In this document: one piece after another, positions 1 through 5,350 of the stretch
Numbering within the stretch: the stretch's first letter is position 1
Layout of the letters: each line of letters opens with the position of its first letter
Assembly (NCBI GenBank): GCA_024638585.1
Contig: JAHEKA010000153.1
Span: forward strand, 1 to 6,098
Length of the DNA stretch: 6,098 bases
Reading direction: 5' to 3'
Source of the DNA: Rhodospirillales bacterium
Lineage (GTDB): Bacteria > Pseudomonadota > Alphaproteobacteria > SMXQ01
The notes under the pieces: generated by a model
The model's database searches: none
The model's input: the letters and a program-made list of their open reading frames with translations, nothing else
What the model was told of the DNA's origin: nothing
Position numbers and translations under genes: made by a program

Positions 1-390
1 GGGCATTGCCGACATGATCCGCAACACCACCAGCGGATCGTCACCGGAATTCTCGAAGCTGTAGTAGGTCCCTTCGGGCAGCATGATGCCTTCATTGTGA
101 CCCAGTTCCCAGGCTTCGCCGCGGGGGCCGAAGAACCGGGCATGGCCCTGGAGCACGACGAAGCTGTGCTCCTGATTGTGATGGGCGTGCATGGCGTTCT
201 CGCCTTCATGGGGCGCGTAAACCCGGATCTTGATCTGCAGGTTTCCCGATTCCGCAAGCACCCAGGATTGGCTCCCCTTGTCCACCAGTTGGGCCTTGAG
301 CCGGAAACGGGCGGGCGGCGGGGTCTTGTCGAAATCGATGGTGGCGGTGGGGTCGTTCGCGTCCGCTGGGCGGTATTCGGTTTGGCTCAT
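1..390 (-). CDS. Cupin-domain protein, C-terminus off the left edge
   Basis: Seen: an open minus-strand frame from ATG at 390 to the window edge gives 130 residues, starting MSQTEYRPAD. A Shine-Dalgarno AGGAGG (400-405) lies 9 nt upstream, which supports this start. The fold is a single conserved beta-barrel (cupin): motif 1 is around residues 62-82 with H68, H70, E74/H75 and G82; motif 2 is around 101-114 with P105, G107 and N114. In motif 2 the usual metal-binding His is replaced by Tyr (Y110), and in motif 1 the spacing to G82 places H75 rather than E74 at the usual Glu position. Metal binding may therefore be altered or lost. No signal peptide or membrane segment, so probably cytoplasmic. 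It starts 53 nt after the dehydrogenase stop on the same strand, suggesting one transcript. Substrate unknown: cupins include dioxygenases, isomerases and small-ligand binders. Family call firm, function open. Confidence 0.85.
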   Translation of the reverse strand, partial: MSQTEYRPADANDPTATIDFDKTPPPARFRLKAQLVDKGSQSWVLAESGNLQIKIRVYAPHEGENAMHAHHNQEHSFVVLQGHARFFGPRGEAWELGHNEGIMLPEGTYYSFENSGDDPLVVLRIMSAMP

Positions 391-399
391 GATGGGCGT

Positions 400-405
400 C
401 CTCCT
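400..405 (-). promoter_or_regulatory. Ribosome binding site of the cupin gene
   Basis: The minus strand reads AGGAGG, a full match to the anti-Shine-Dalgarno consensus, 9 nt before the ATG at 390. It fixes the cupin start and indicates independent, efficient initiation rather than reliance on translational coupling to the dehydrogenase. Confidence 0.75.
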
Positions 406-443
406 CTCAGGTCCGGCGCCTGATGCAGCCGGACGACAATGAT

Positions 444-1205
444 TCACCACATGATGCCGCCGCCGTCGACGACGACGGTCTGGCCGGTCATGAAGTCGCT
501 ATCCGGCGAGGCCAGAAAAACACACAAGCCCACCAGGTCCTCAGGAAGTCCGGTACGTTTGATGGCCCGGGCCTGGGCGCTCTTGGCCCGCCGGGCGCGC
601 ATCTCATCGGTTTCCACCGCGAGGCCCGTTTCGGTCTCCGTGGGCCCGGGCGCGATGGCGTTGATGCAGATGCCGTCCGCCCCGAATTCCTGGGCCATCG
701 ACCGGGTGATGCCCAGCACGGCGGCCTTGGACGCGCCGTAATGGGTGATGCCCGGCGCCCCCTTGAAGGACACGCTGGAGGCGATATTGATGATCTTGCC
801 GTGGCCGTTCTTCTGCATCTCAGGGATCGCGGCCTTGGCGGACAGCCACACGCCCTTGACGTTGACCGCCATCACCTGATCCCAGTCCTCGACCGAAAGC
901 TCGGTCGCTTTCATTCGTGCGAGGTGGGTATAGAGGCCCGCATTGGCCACCAAAATATCGAGCCGTCCGAAGGCCTTGACGGTTTCTTCGACCGCCCTCT
1001 TCGTGTCGTCCTCTCGGGTGACGTCGCAGGTGACGGAGATGGCCTTTCCGCCCTGTTGTTCGATCACGCGCACCACCGGGCCGCCGTCCGCAACGTCGGC
1101 GACGCAGACCCCCGCGCCCTCTTCAGCCAGCCTCTTGCTGTAAGCCGCGCCGATTCCCTGGGCGCCGCCGGTGACGATGGCGACCTTGCCCTCGAGCCGT
1201 GCCAT
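444..1205 (-). CDS. Short-chain dehydrogenase/reductase (classical SDR), NAD-type
   Basis: A 253-residue classical SDR, the usual length for the family. Such enzymes reversibly oxidise alcohols or reduce ketones with a nicotinamide cofactor in the cytoplasm. Seen: the glycine-rich nucleotide motif TGGAQGIG at residues 12-19; D37 at the end of the second strand, which in this family favours NAD(H) over NADP(H); DV at 61-62; NAG at 88-90; the catalytic tetrad N115, S143, Y156 and K160; the PG motif at 186-187; and the C-terminal VVDGGG typical of the oligomer interface. The ATG at 1205 has GGGGAG (1214-1219) 8 nt upstream. The cupin gene follows after 53 nt, so the two may act on the same compound. 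It resembles 3-oxoacyl-ACP reductase or secondary-alcohol dehydrogenase members, but the substrate cannot be read from sequence. All catalytic residues are present, so it is probably active. Confidence 0.95.
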   Translation of the reverse strand: MARLEGKVAIVTGGAQGIGAAYSKRLAEEGAGVCVADVADGGPVVRVIEQQGGKAISVTCDVTREDDTKRAVEETVKAFGRLDILVANAGLYTHLARMKATELSVEDWDQVMAVNVKGVWLSAKAAIPEMQKNGHGKIINIASSVSFKGAPGITHYGASKAAVLGITRSMAQEFGADGICINAIAPGPTETETGLAVETDEMRARRAKSAQARAIKRTGLPEDLVGLCVFLASPDSDFMTGQTVVVDGGGIMW

Positions 1206-1273
1206 GCGCGATGCTCCCCTTTGTTCCGCGGAGCATAGCAGAGAGAAGCCCTTGCCGGGAGGGGTCTTGCGGC

Positions 1274-2050
1274 TCAGCCGAAGGAGGCCGGTTGCCAGTC
1301 TTCCAGCTGATCCTCGACCTCCTTCTCGTGGGCCTTGCGCTTGGCAATCCGCCAGATCAGGTTGGCAAGGCCAATGCCGAATGCCGCCCAGAGGAGGAGG
1401 ATGAAGGCGCTGCGGATCGCCGCCTTCTGTCGGTCGGTGAACATTGGCGGCGCCGGCGCCTTGACCCGCGCGGCAGCCTCCCGTGTCGTCCCCGCGGTTT
1501 CGATCTGTCCGCCGCTGCCGCCACCCGAAGTTTCGTATCCCGTGGGCGCTGCGGCGATGGGGGGGCTCGCGCCGGTTCCCTTGCCGCTCCGGTGCGATCC
1601 CATGGATCGGGAACTGTCCCGGCCGGGCGGTGTGACCTGCGCGGCAACGGGAAGGCCATCTTCCCAGGGACCCAGTGCCGCTTCCCCAGGCACGATTCCC
1701 GGCTCCGGACCGGTGGGCTCGCGCGCATCCGCAAGGTCACCGGGTGCCGGCGCCTCCGCCTCTAATTCGGGTGGGCCCGACGATTCATCGCCGTCCGGGT
1801 CGGGCAGGGGCGTGTGCGCCGGCCGAGGGGCCTCCTGCACGGACGGCTTGGGCAGCCGTGTGTCGACGACCTCCATGGGCTGGGGCGTTTCCCGTGCCGC
1901 TTCGACGATGACGTTGAAATTCTGCAGCAGGCTGTTGCCCACGCCCTGCATGACGCCGACGGTCACCACGGCGATGATCGCGGCGATCAAGGCATATTCC
2001 AGCGCGGTCACGCCGCGCGTGTCCGCGAGCAACGAGCGGATGCGTGTCAT
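1274..2050 (-). CDS. Flp-type pilin head with long disordered linker and second C-terminal membrane helix
   Basis: Seen: from ATG at 2050 (GGAG at 2060-2063, 9 nt upstream) the protein has 258 residues. Residues 1-50 match the Flp/Fap class IVb pilin pattern: a short basic leader ending at G13, then VTALEYALIAA with Glu at +5 and Tyr at +6 after the expected prepilin-peptidase cut, and a hydrophobic helix to about residue 37. Known Flp pilins are about 50-80 residues; this one continues with a Pro/Gly/Ala/Glu-rich, probably disordered stretch (about 54-205). A second hydrophobic helix follows (about 213-234, SAFILLLWAAFGIGLANLIW), then a basic RIAKRK and a charged tail rich in Glu/Lys. An in-frame GTG at 2089 would add 13 residues but lacks a good ribosome site and gives an odd leader. 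No tad/cpa assembly genes are visible nearby. It may be an unusual pilin-like or membrane-tethered envelope protein rather than a major pilin. Confidence 0.8.
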   Translation of the reverse strand: MTRIRSLLADTRGVTALEYALIAAIIAVVTVGVMQGVGNSLLQNFNVIVEAARETPQPMEVVDTRLPKPSVQEAPRPAHTPLPDPDGDESSGPPELEAEAPAPGDLADAREPTGPEPGIVPGEAALGPWEDGLPVAAQVTPPGRDSSRSMGSHRSGKGTGASPPIAAAPTGYETSGGGSGGQIETAGTTREAAARVKAPAPPMFTDRQKAAIRSAFILLLWAAFGIGLANLIWRIAKRKAHEKEVEDQLEDWQPASFG

Positions 2051-2183
2051 CAGTCGAGGCTCCGGGGCCTGTTTGGGGCACGAAAGCACGCCGAAAGCCT
2101 AGGCTGGCTGCGGTTAAGAAGCGTTTAAAAGTAGGCAGCAGCGGAATTCGGCGCGGCCCGGCGGAGGCGCCACGGTGGGATGC

Positions 2184-2792
2184 TTAACGGGGCGGATCAG
2201 GCCGCCATTTGGCGACCAGGGCCTTGGCCTGGCGCAGCTGCTCCGCGGTCATCCGCTTGGCGATGGCGTCCCGGTCCTTTTCGGCGATCCGGTTCTTTCG
2301 GTTGGCGCTCAGACTGAACCACAAATAGGCCTGCACGAAATCCTGATCCACGCCGTCGCCGTTGGCATAAAGCAACCCCAGCGTATGCTGGGCCGGCACC
2401 AACCCGGCGCCGGCGGCGCGCCGGATCCAGCGTGCCGCGGTCTTGGCGTCCTGGCGCACGCCCTCGCCCCGGAGGTAGCGAAATCCGAGGTTATAGGCCG
2501 CCGGGATATGGCCGGACTCGGCCGCCCTCTTGAACCAGGCGACGCCCTTGGCGTGATCCTTGGGGACGCCGAGGCCCTGGGTATACATCAGCCCGAGGTA
2601 ATGCTGGGCCTTGGCGTTGCCTTTGTCGGCAAGAGGCTTCCATTGTTTGAAGGCCGCGGGATAATCACCGCGGTTAAAGGCCCTGATGCCGGTCTCGTAA
2701 TCCTGGGCGAGGCTGGCGGTCAGCGGGACAAGGGCGAGGGGAGCGGCAAGGATGAGGCGATGGAGCAGTCTAAGCATGGTTAAATCTAGCAT
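2184..2792 (-). CDS. Secreted Sel1-like repeat (TPR-type) protein
   Basis: A 202-residue protein with an N-terminal signal peptide: a basic segment (LRLLHR), a hydrophobic core to about residue 25, and a likely cut after ASLA near residue 29, so it is probably periplasmic. The mature part has a partial helical repeat at 31-58 followed by three Sel1 repeats at about 59-94, 95-130 and 131-166. Each has the A.A...LG..Y..G.GV..D...A..W...A pattern. The C-terminus is helical and charged. Sel1 repeats form alpha-solenoids that bind other proteins; no enzyme activity is expected. The start may be ATG at 2792 or ATG at 2777 (MLRLLHR...); neither has a clear Shine-Dalgarno, and the shorter form has the more typical leader. 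It lies 133 bp upstream of the pilin-like gene on the same strand, so a shared transcript is possible but not shown. Partner unknown. Confidence 0.9.
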   Translation of the reverse strand: MLDLTMLRLLHRLILAAPLALVPLTASLAQDYETGIRAFNRGDYPAAFKQWKPLADKGNAKAQHYLGLMYTQGLGVPKDHAKGVAWFKRAAESGHIPAAYNLGFRYLRGEGVRQDAKTAARWIRRAAGAGLVPAQHTLGLLYANGDGVDQDFVQAYLWFSLSANRKNRIAEKDRDAIAKRMTAEQLRQAKALVAKWRPDPPR

Positions 2793-2923
2793 TCAGCCGG
2801 GAGGACGGCTACAAGCGATGGCCTTGGGCGCCGGGCCGGCCAAGGTCGCCGCCCGAAGGGTCTTACCCGGTTTCCAATAGACGCTACCAGCGCGATCAGG
2901 GATCCATCGGGGACAGCGCGGGG

Positions 2924-3694
2924 ATGGAGGCGATGGAATTCCTTATCCAAGATACCGGCCTTTCCATTTGGGCCTTCTTCGGCCTCTGCGCGATCTCTTT
3001 CGTCGGCAGTTTCATCGCCGCCGCCCTGGGTCTGGGCGGGGGCATGCTGGTCCTCGCGGTGATGGCTCTGGTGCTGCCGCCGACGGTTCTGATTCCGGTC
3101 CATGGCGTGGTGCAATTCGGATCCAACCTGGGCCGTGCCGTGCTGATGGCCCGGCAGGTCTTGTACACGCTGGTTCCCGCCTTCGTCATCGGCTCGGCGA
3201 TCGGCGCGGCGATCGGTGCCCGCCTGATCATCGCCTTGCCGCTTTGGTTATTGCTGGCATTGCTGGGGCTCTTCGTCCTCTATGGGACCTGGTCCCCGGG
3301 TTTCCGTTCGACCCGGCCGGGGCCGGCAAAATTCTTCGCCGTCGGCGGGCTCAGCAGTTTCGTCACCATGTTCGTAGGCGCCACCGGGCCCCTGATCGCG
3401 CCGTTCGTGTCGGCGGCCTGCGATGAAAGGCGTCAGGTGGTGGCGACCCATGCCATGCTGATGTCGATCCAGCACGGCATCAAGGTGCTGGCCTTCGGCA
3501 TTCTGGGCTTTGCTTTCGGCCGATATGTGCCGCTGCTGATCGGATTGCTGGGCTTTGGGCTGCTTGGCACGTATGTGGGCGGACTTGTCCTGACGCGGTT
3601 GCCCGAGCATATCTTCCGCTTGGGCCTTCGTCTGGTGTTGACCTTATTGGCCTTACGACTGTTCTACGATGCCTATATCGCCTACCCCCGCTGA
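2924..3694 (+). CDS. TauE/SafE-family membrane transporter (sulfite/sulfonate exporter-like)
   Basis: A 256-residue, very hydrophobic inner-membrane protein with about eight predicted helices (roughly 13-33, 38-53, 56-76, 81-101, 103-121, 137-163, 184-222 as two, and 233-251). It shows the two-half organisation of the TauE/SafE family (formerly DUF81). Seen: GLGGGM at 36-41 in the first half and GATGPLIAPF at 152-161 in the second, the typical paired signatures; also HGVVQFGSN at 60-68 and IQHGIKVLAFG at 182-192. Family members export sulfite, sulfoacetate or other organosulfur anions, but many are uncharacterised, and no sulfur-metabolism gene lies nearby, so the substrate is open. ATG at 2924 has GGGGA (2909-2913) 10 nt upstream; ATG at 2933 is an alternative with too short a spacing. 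Divergent from the Sel1 gene and convergent with the VOC gene, so probably transcribed alone. Confidence 0.92.
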   Translation: MEAMEFLIQDTGLSIWAFFGLCAISFVGSFIAAALGLGGGMLVLAVMALVLPPTVLIPVHGVVQFGSNLGRAVLMARQVLYTLVPAFVIGSAIGAAIGARLIIALPLWLLLALLGLFVLYGTWSPGFRSTRPGPAKFFAVGGLSSFVTMFVGATGPLIAPFVSAACDERRQVVATHAMLMSIQHGIKVLAFGILGFAFGRYVPLLIGLLGFGLLGTYVGGLVLTRLPEHIFRLGLRLVLTLLALRLFYDAYIAYPR

Positions 3695-3706
3695 GCCCGC
3701 CGGGGG
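3685..3706 (+). other. GC hairpin spanning the transporter stop codon
   Basis: CCCCCG (3685-3690) pairs with CGGGGG (3701-3706) across a 10-nt loop that contains the transporter's TGA. It lies at the junction of two convergent genes only 29 nt apart. There is no T-tract on either strand, so I do not call it a Rho-independent terminator. It might protect a 3' end or slow polymerase, or be a by-product of GC-rich sequence. Confidence 0.3.
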
Positions 3707-3723
3707 CGGCCATGCCCGTGCGT

Positions 3724-4107
3724 CTATTCGGGGACGACGATCTGCAGCATGTGCCCATCGGGGTCGTGAAAATAGATGCATCGATCGTCACCGGTGCGGC
3801 CGCTGACCTTGATGCCGGCGGCTTCAAGCCGTGCCCGGATGTCTTCGTAGCTTCCCGCAGCCACATTCAGCGCCAGATGATTGACGTCGTGGCCAGATGC
3901 GAATTCCACGCCCTCGGGCGCCCGAAACAGCCCGATCAGTTGCGGTCCGCACCTTAGAAAGATATGGCTTCCAGAACCGTGATCCACGGTCAAGCCCAGA
4001 ACATCGACGTAGAACGTCTTGGAGGCTTCGGGATCGCTCACGTGGAGCACGACATGGTCGATACCCGTGGTCGTCAAGCTCGCGTTGCTGAGGGAAAGTT
4101 CCGCCAT
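3724..4107 (-). CDS. VOC-superfamily protein (glyoxalase/bleomycin resistance/dioxygenase fold)
   Basis: A 127-residue single-domain protein with two beta-alpha-beta-beta-beta modules, the usual size for small VOC proteins, which normally form a metal centre in a homodimer. Seen: GIDHVVLHVSD at 15-25 (H18, first metal position), FYVDVLGL at 32-39, VNHLALNV at 75-82 (H77, second position), and FHDPDGHMLQIV at 113-124. The residue usually Glu in this last motif is Gln (Q122), so the metal site would be His/His/Gln rather than His/His/Glu. The ATG at 4107 is chosen because GGAGGG (4113-4118) sits 5 nt upstream; a GTG at 4113 overlaps that site. Possible roles include lyase, dioxygenase, thiol transferase or drug-binding protein; sequence alone does not decide. 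Cytoplasmic. Convergent with the transporter and divergent from the DUF1150-like gene, so probably monocistronic. Confidence 0.9.
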   Translation of the reverse strand: MAELSLSNASLTTTGIDHVVLHVSDPEASKTFYVDVLGLTVDHGSGSHIFLRCGPQLIGLFRAPEGVEFASGHDVNHLALNVAAGSYEDIRARLEAAGIKVSGRTGDDRCIYFHDPDGHMLQIVVPE

Positions 4108-4112
4108 TGCCA

Positions 4113-4118
4113 CCCTCC
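4113..4118 (-). promoter_or_regulatory. Ribosome binding site deciding the VOC gene start
   Basis: The minus strand reads GGAGGG, 5 nt before the ATG at 4107. The alternative in-frame GTG at 4113 would lie on the site itself, so the ATG is the better start. Confidence 0.75.
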
Positions 4119-4151
4119 ATCCTGTTTTGGGTCAGGAAACGCCTTTTTTCT

Positions 4152-4219
4152 TTGGAAATTAGCACGGCTCGGGCCGGAAATCTGCGGATTTCGCCGGCAG
4201 AGCGCTAAATCCGTGCCAA
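4152..4219. promoter_or_regulatory. Nested inverted repeats in the VOC/DUF1150 divergent gap
   Basis: Seen: GAAATC-TGCG-GATTTC at 4177-4192 is a perfect 6-bp dyad with a 4-nt centre. CGGATTT (4185-4191) also pairs with AAATCCG (4207-4213), an overlapping, mutually exclusive dyad. Outside them GCACGG (4162-4167) pairs with CCGTGC (4211-4216), and TTGG (4152-4155) with CCAA (4216-4219). On the minus strand this lies about 45-110 nt before the VOC start, where a promoter or leader would be expected. It could be an operator for a dimeric regulator or a switching RNA leader. No regulator gene is adjacent, and the role is inference only. Confidence 0.35.
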
Positions 4220-4275
4220 GAATGCCCATTTTTAGGCTGTTTCCGAGCCTGCCACGGTTGCCCCGATCGTCTCGG

Positions 4276-4334
4276 AATCGCCTCATCTCAGCCTGAATCG
4301 CTCCCCAATCGCTGGCTTAAATATTTGTTAGATA
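4276..4334 (+). promoter_or_regulatory. AATCGC repeats and possible promoter upstream of the DUF1150-like gene
   Basis: AATCGC occurs three times, at 4276-4281, 4296-4301 and 4307-4312. The last two extend to AATCGCT and are 11 bp apart, about one helical turn. An AT-rich patch follows, with TAGATA at 4329-4334 as a weak -10 candidate; the last repeat would then overlap the -35 region. This may be a promoter with tandem regulator sites, but the elements are short and could be chance. Confidence 0.2.
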
Positions 4335-4357
4335 TCCTCCGATAGGGTGTCCGCGTG

Positions 4358-4597
4358 ATGGAAATGACGGGTCACCAATCCATGAGCCTGATGGACAACA
4401 GCCGAATCATGACTGACCAGGATCTCGCCGATCTTGGGCTCAAGTGCGTGGCCTACGTGAAGAGCGTCAAGGTCGCGGGCGAGGACGCTTATTCCATCCA
4501 CGCTGCGGACGGCACGGAAATCGCCATCATGGGCAACCGGGATATCGCCTTCGCGACGATCCGCGAGCACGACATGGAAGCGGTCTCCGCCCATTGA
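4358..4597 (+). CDS. DUF1150-like small alphaproteobacterial protein
   Basis: A small protein (79 residues from ATG 4358) with no signal peptide or membrane segment. Seen: the block LADLGLKCVAYVKSV, then a short strand, HAADGTEIAIM, and the C-terminal IREHDMEAVSAH. This follows the DUF1150 layout I know from Alphaproteobacteria: an N-terminal LA.LG...VAYV, a central .ADGT.I....., and an ending like ..E.D..PVSVH. Function of the family is unknown; members are often found beside small heat-shock (Hsp20) genes, which is not the case here. The start is uncertain: GTG 4355, ATG 4358, 4364, 4382, 4391 and 4409 are all in frame. AGGG at 4344-4347 favours 4355 or 4358, whereas the conserved block begins near residue 22, so a later start such as 4382 would give a more usual length. 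Convergent with ptsN, 43 nt between stops. Confidence 0.78.
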   Translation: MEMTGHQSMSLMDNSRIMTDQDLADLGLKCVAYVKSVKVAGEDAYSIHAADGTEIAIMGNRDIAFATIREHDMEAVSAH

Positions 4598-4640
4598 CGG
4601 GCGCCGGATCGATCCAACAAATTTTCAGACATCGAGGGTA

Positions 4641-5105
4641 TCAGGCGGCGGTGATGGCCGTGGTATCGGTGAGCAGCGCGTAAAGCGCGTCCGCCGAATC
4701 CGATCCGCGCAGTTTTTCACACGTGTCGCGGTCGCGCAGCTTGCGCGAAACCCGCGCCAGCGCTTTCAGGTGATCGGCCCCCGCGGCTTCGGGCGCCAGC
4801 AGGAGGAAAATCAGGTCTACCGGCTGTTCGTCTATGGAATCGTAATTCACCGCTTGTTCCAGCCGCGCGAACAGGCCGTAAAGACGATCCAGGCCCGCAT
4901 GCTTACCGTGGGGAATTGCGACGCCAGCGCCCACTCCGGTGGTGCCCAGCCTCTCGCGTTCCACCAAGATCTCGAACACCGTGCGTTCGTCCAGGTCCGT
5001 GATCTCGGCCGACAGGCGAGAGAGCTCCTGCAGAGCCTGTTTCTTGGAGGTTACTTTCAATGCAGGAATCACCGTTGCCGGTGTGATCAGATCAGATATT
5101 TCCAA
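4641..5105 (-). CDS. ptsN: PtsN, nitrogen-regulatory PTS EIIA protein (EIIA-Ntr)
   Basis: A 154-residue cytoplasmic EIIA-Ntr, the usual length. It takes a phosphate from the PtsP-PtsO (EI-Ntr/NPr) relay and in its two states regulates transporters, kinases and other targets by binding. Seen: MEISDLITPATVIPALKV followed by SKKQALQEL at the N-terminus, typical of alphaproteobacterial PtsN; GVGAGVAIPHGK at 57-68 with the phosphorylated His at H66; and the later block VDLIFLLLAPEAAGADHLKALARVSR, split here as VDLIFLLLAPEAAG (96-109) and ADHLKALARVSR (110-121). The start is TTG at 5105: an in-frame TGA lies at 5109-5111, the family N-terminus begins exactly here, and AAGGA (5114-5118) is 8 nt upstream. 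It is downstream of rpoN on the same strand with a 245-bp gap and no hpf between them. All key residues are present. Confidence 0.96.
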   Translation of the reverse strand: MEISDLITPATVIPALKVTSKKQALQELSRLSAEITDLDERTVFEILVERERLGTTGVGAGVAIPHGKHAGLDRLYGLFARLEQAVNYDSIDEQPVDLIFLLLAPEAAGADHLKALARVSRKLRDRDTCEKLRGSDSADALYALLTDTTAITAA

Positions 5106-5113
5106 TCTTCAAA

Positions 5114-5118
5114 TCCTT
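5114..5118 (-). promoter_or_regulatory. Ribosome binding site supporting the TTG start of ptsN
   Basis: The minus strand reads AAGGA, 8 nt before the TTG at 5105. With the in-frame stop at 5109-5111 it leaves TTG as the only start compatible with the conserved N-terminus. Confidence 0.7.
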
Positions 5119-5269
5119 AGTTTGGCGAATGGCGGCCCGTTTCTCCCTCCCGGGTTTGTCTGGGCCGATCGATCAACGCTTTTGGGCCGGGGCGGGGTCC
5201 CAGTCGATCGCGCTTCCAGGCACTCGGGCTGATAAACCAATCATTCTGGCCCCGAAACACATTCCACGG

Positions 5270-5292
5270 GCGCCTCCGGATCGAGGAGGCGC
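5270..5292 (-). other. Perfect 8-bp GC hairpin between rpoN and ptsN
   Basis: GCGCCTCC (5270-5277) and GGAGGCGC (5285-5292) are exact inverted repeats with a 7-nt loop. The element lies about 58 nt after the rpoN stop and 165 nt before ptsN, on the path of any rpoN-ptsN transcript. No T-run follows it on the minus strand, so it is not a standard intrinsic terminator. It could be a pause or processing site, an mRNA stabiliser, or a weak attenuator. The rest of the gap (5106-5269 and 5293-5350) shows no gene and no convincing promoter. Confidence 0.45.
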
Positions 5293-5350
5293 AAAATAGT
5301 TTCCACCGGGTGGAGAGTCAATAGGGGCGGGAATCCAGGATTTTCTGGGG

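Noticed and set aside
423..1238. Long plus-strand reading frame (271 codons) opposite the SDR gene
   Set aside because: It is the antisense shadow of a gene with a full set of SDR catalytic motifs. Long antisense frames are expected in GC-rich coding DNA, and its translation shows no recognisable domain.
1335..2102. Plus-strand reading frame (255 codons) opposite the pilin-like gene
   Set aside because: Low-complexity Ser/Pro/Gly translation with no domain. The minus strand carries a clear pilin signature, a membrane helix and a ribosome site.
2096..2105. AGCCTAGGCT palindrome upstream of the pilin-like gene, as an operator
   Set aside because: A single 10-bp palindrome with no flanking extension and no second copy; could be chance.
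3568..3585. TGGCACG resembling a sigma-54 -24 element
   Set aside because: It lies inside the transporter coding region and lacks a properly spaced TTGC element.
4121..4150. CCTG...CAGG followed by a T-run on the plus strand, as a terminator
   Set aside because: The stem is only 4 bp, the T-run is 7 nt away, and no plus-strand gene ends upstream of it.
4074..4286. A 70-codon minus-strand frame overlapping the VOC start, as a possible leader peptide
   Set aside because: No good ribosome site, no leader-like residue run, and basic composition typical of an untranslated GC-rich frame.
4606..4615. GGATCGATCC palindrome between the convergent DUF1150-like and ptsN genes, as a two-way terminator
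   Set aside because: As RNA it leaves only a 3-bp stem around a 4-nt loop; too weak to call, though an AT-rich patch follows.
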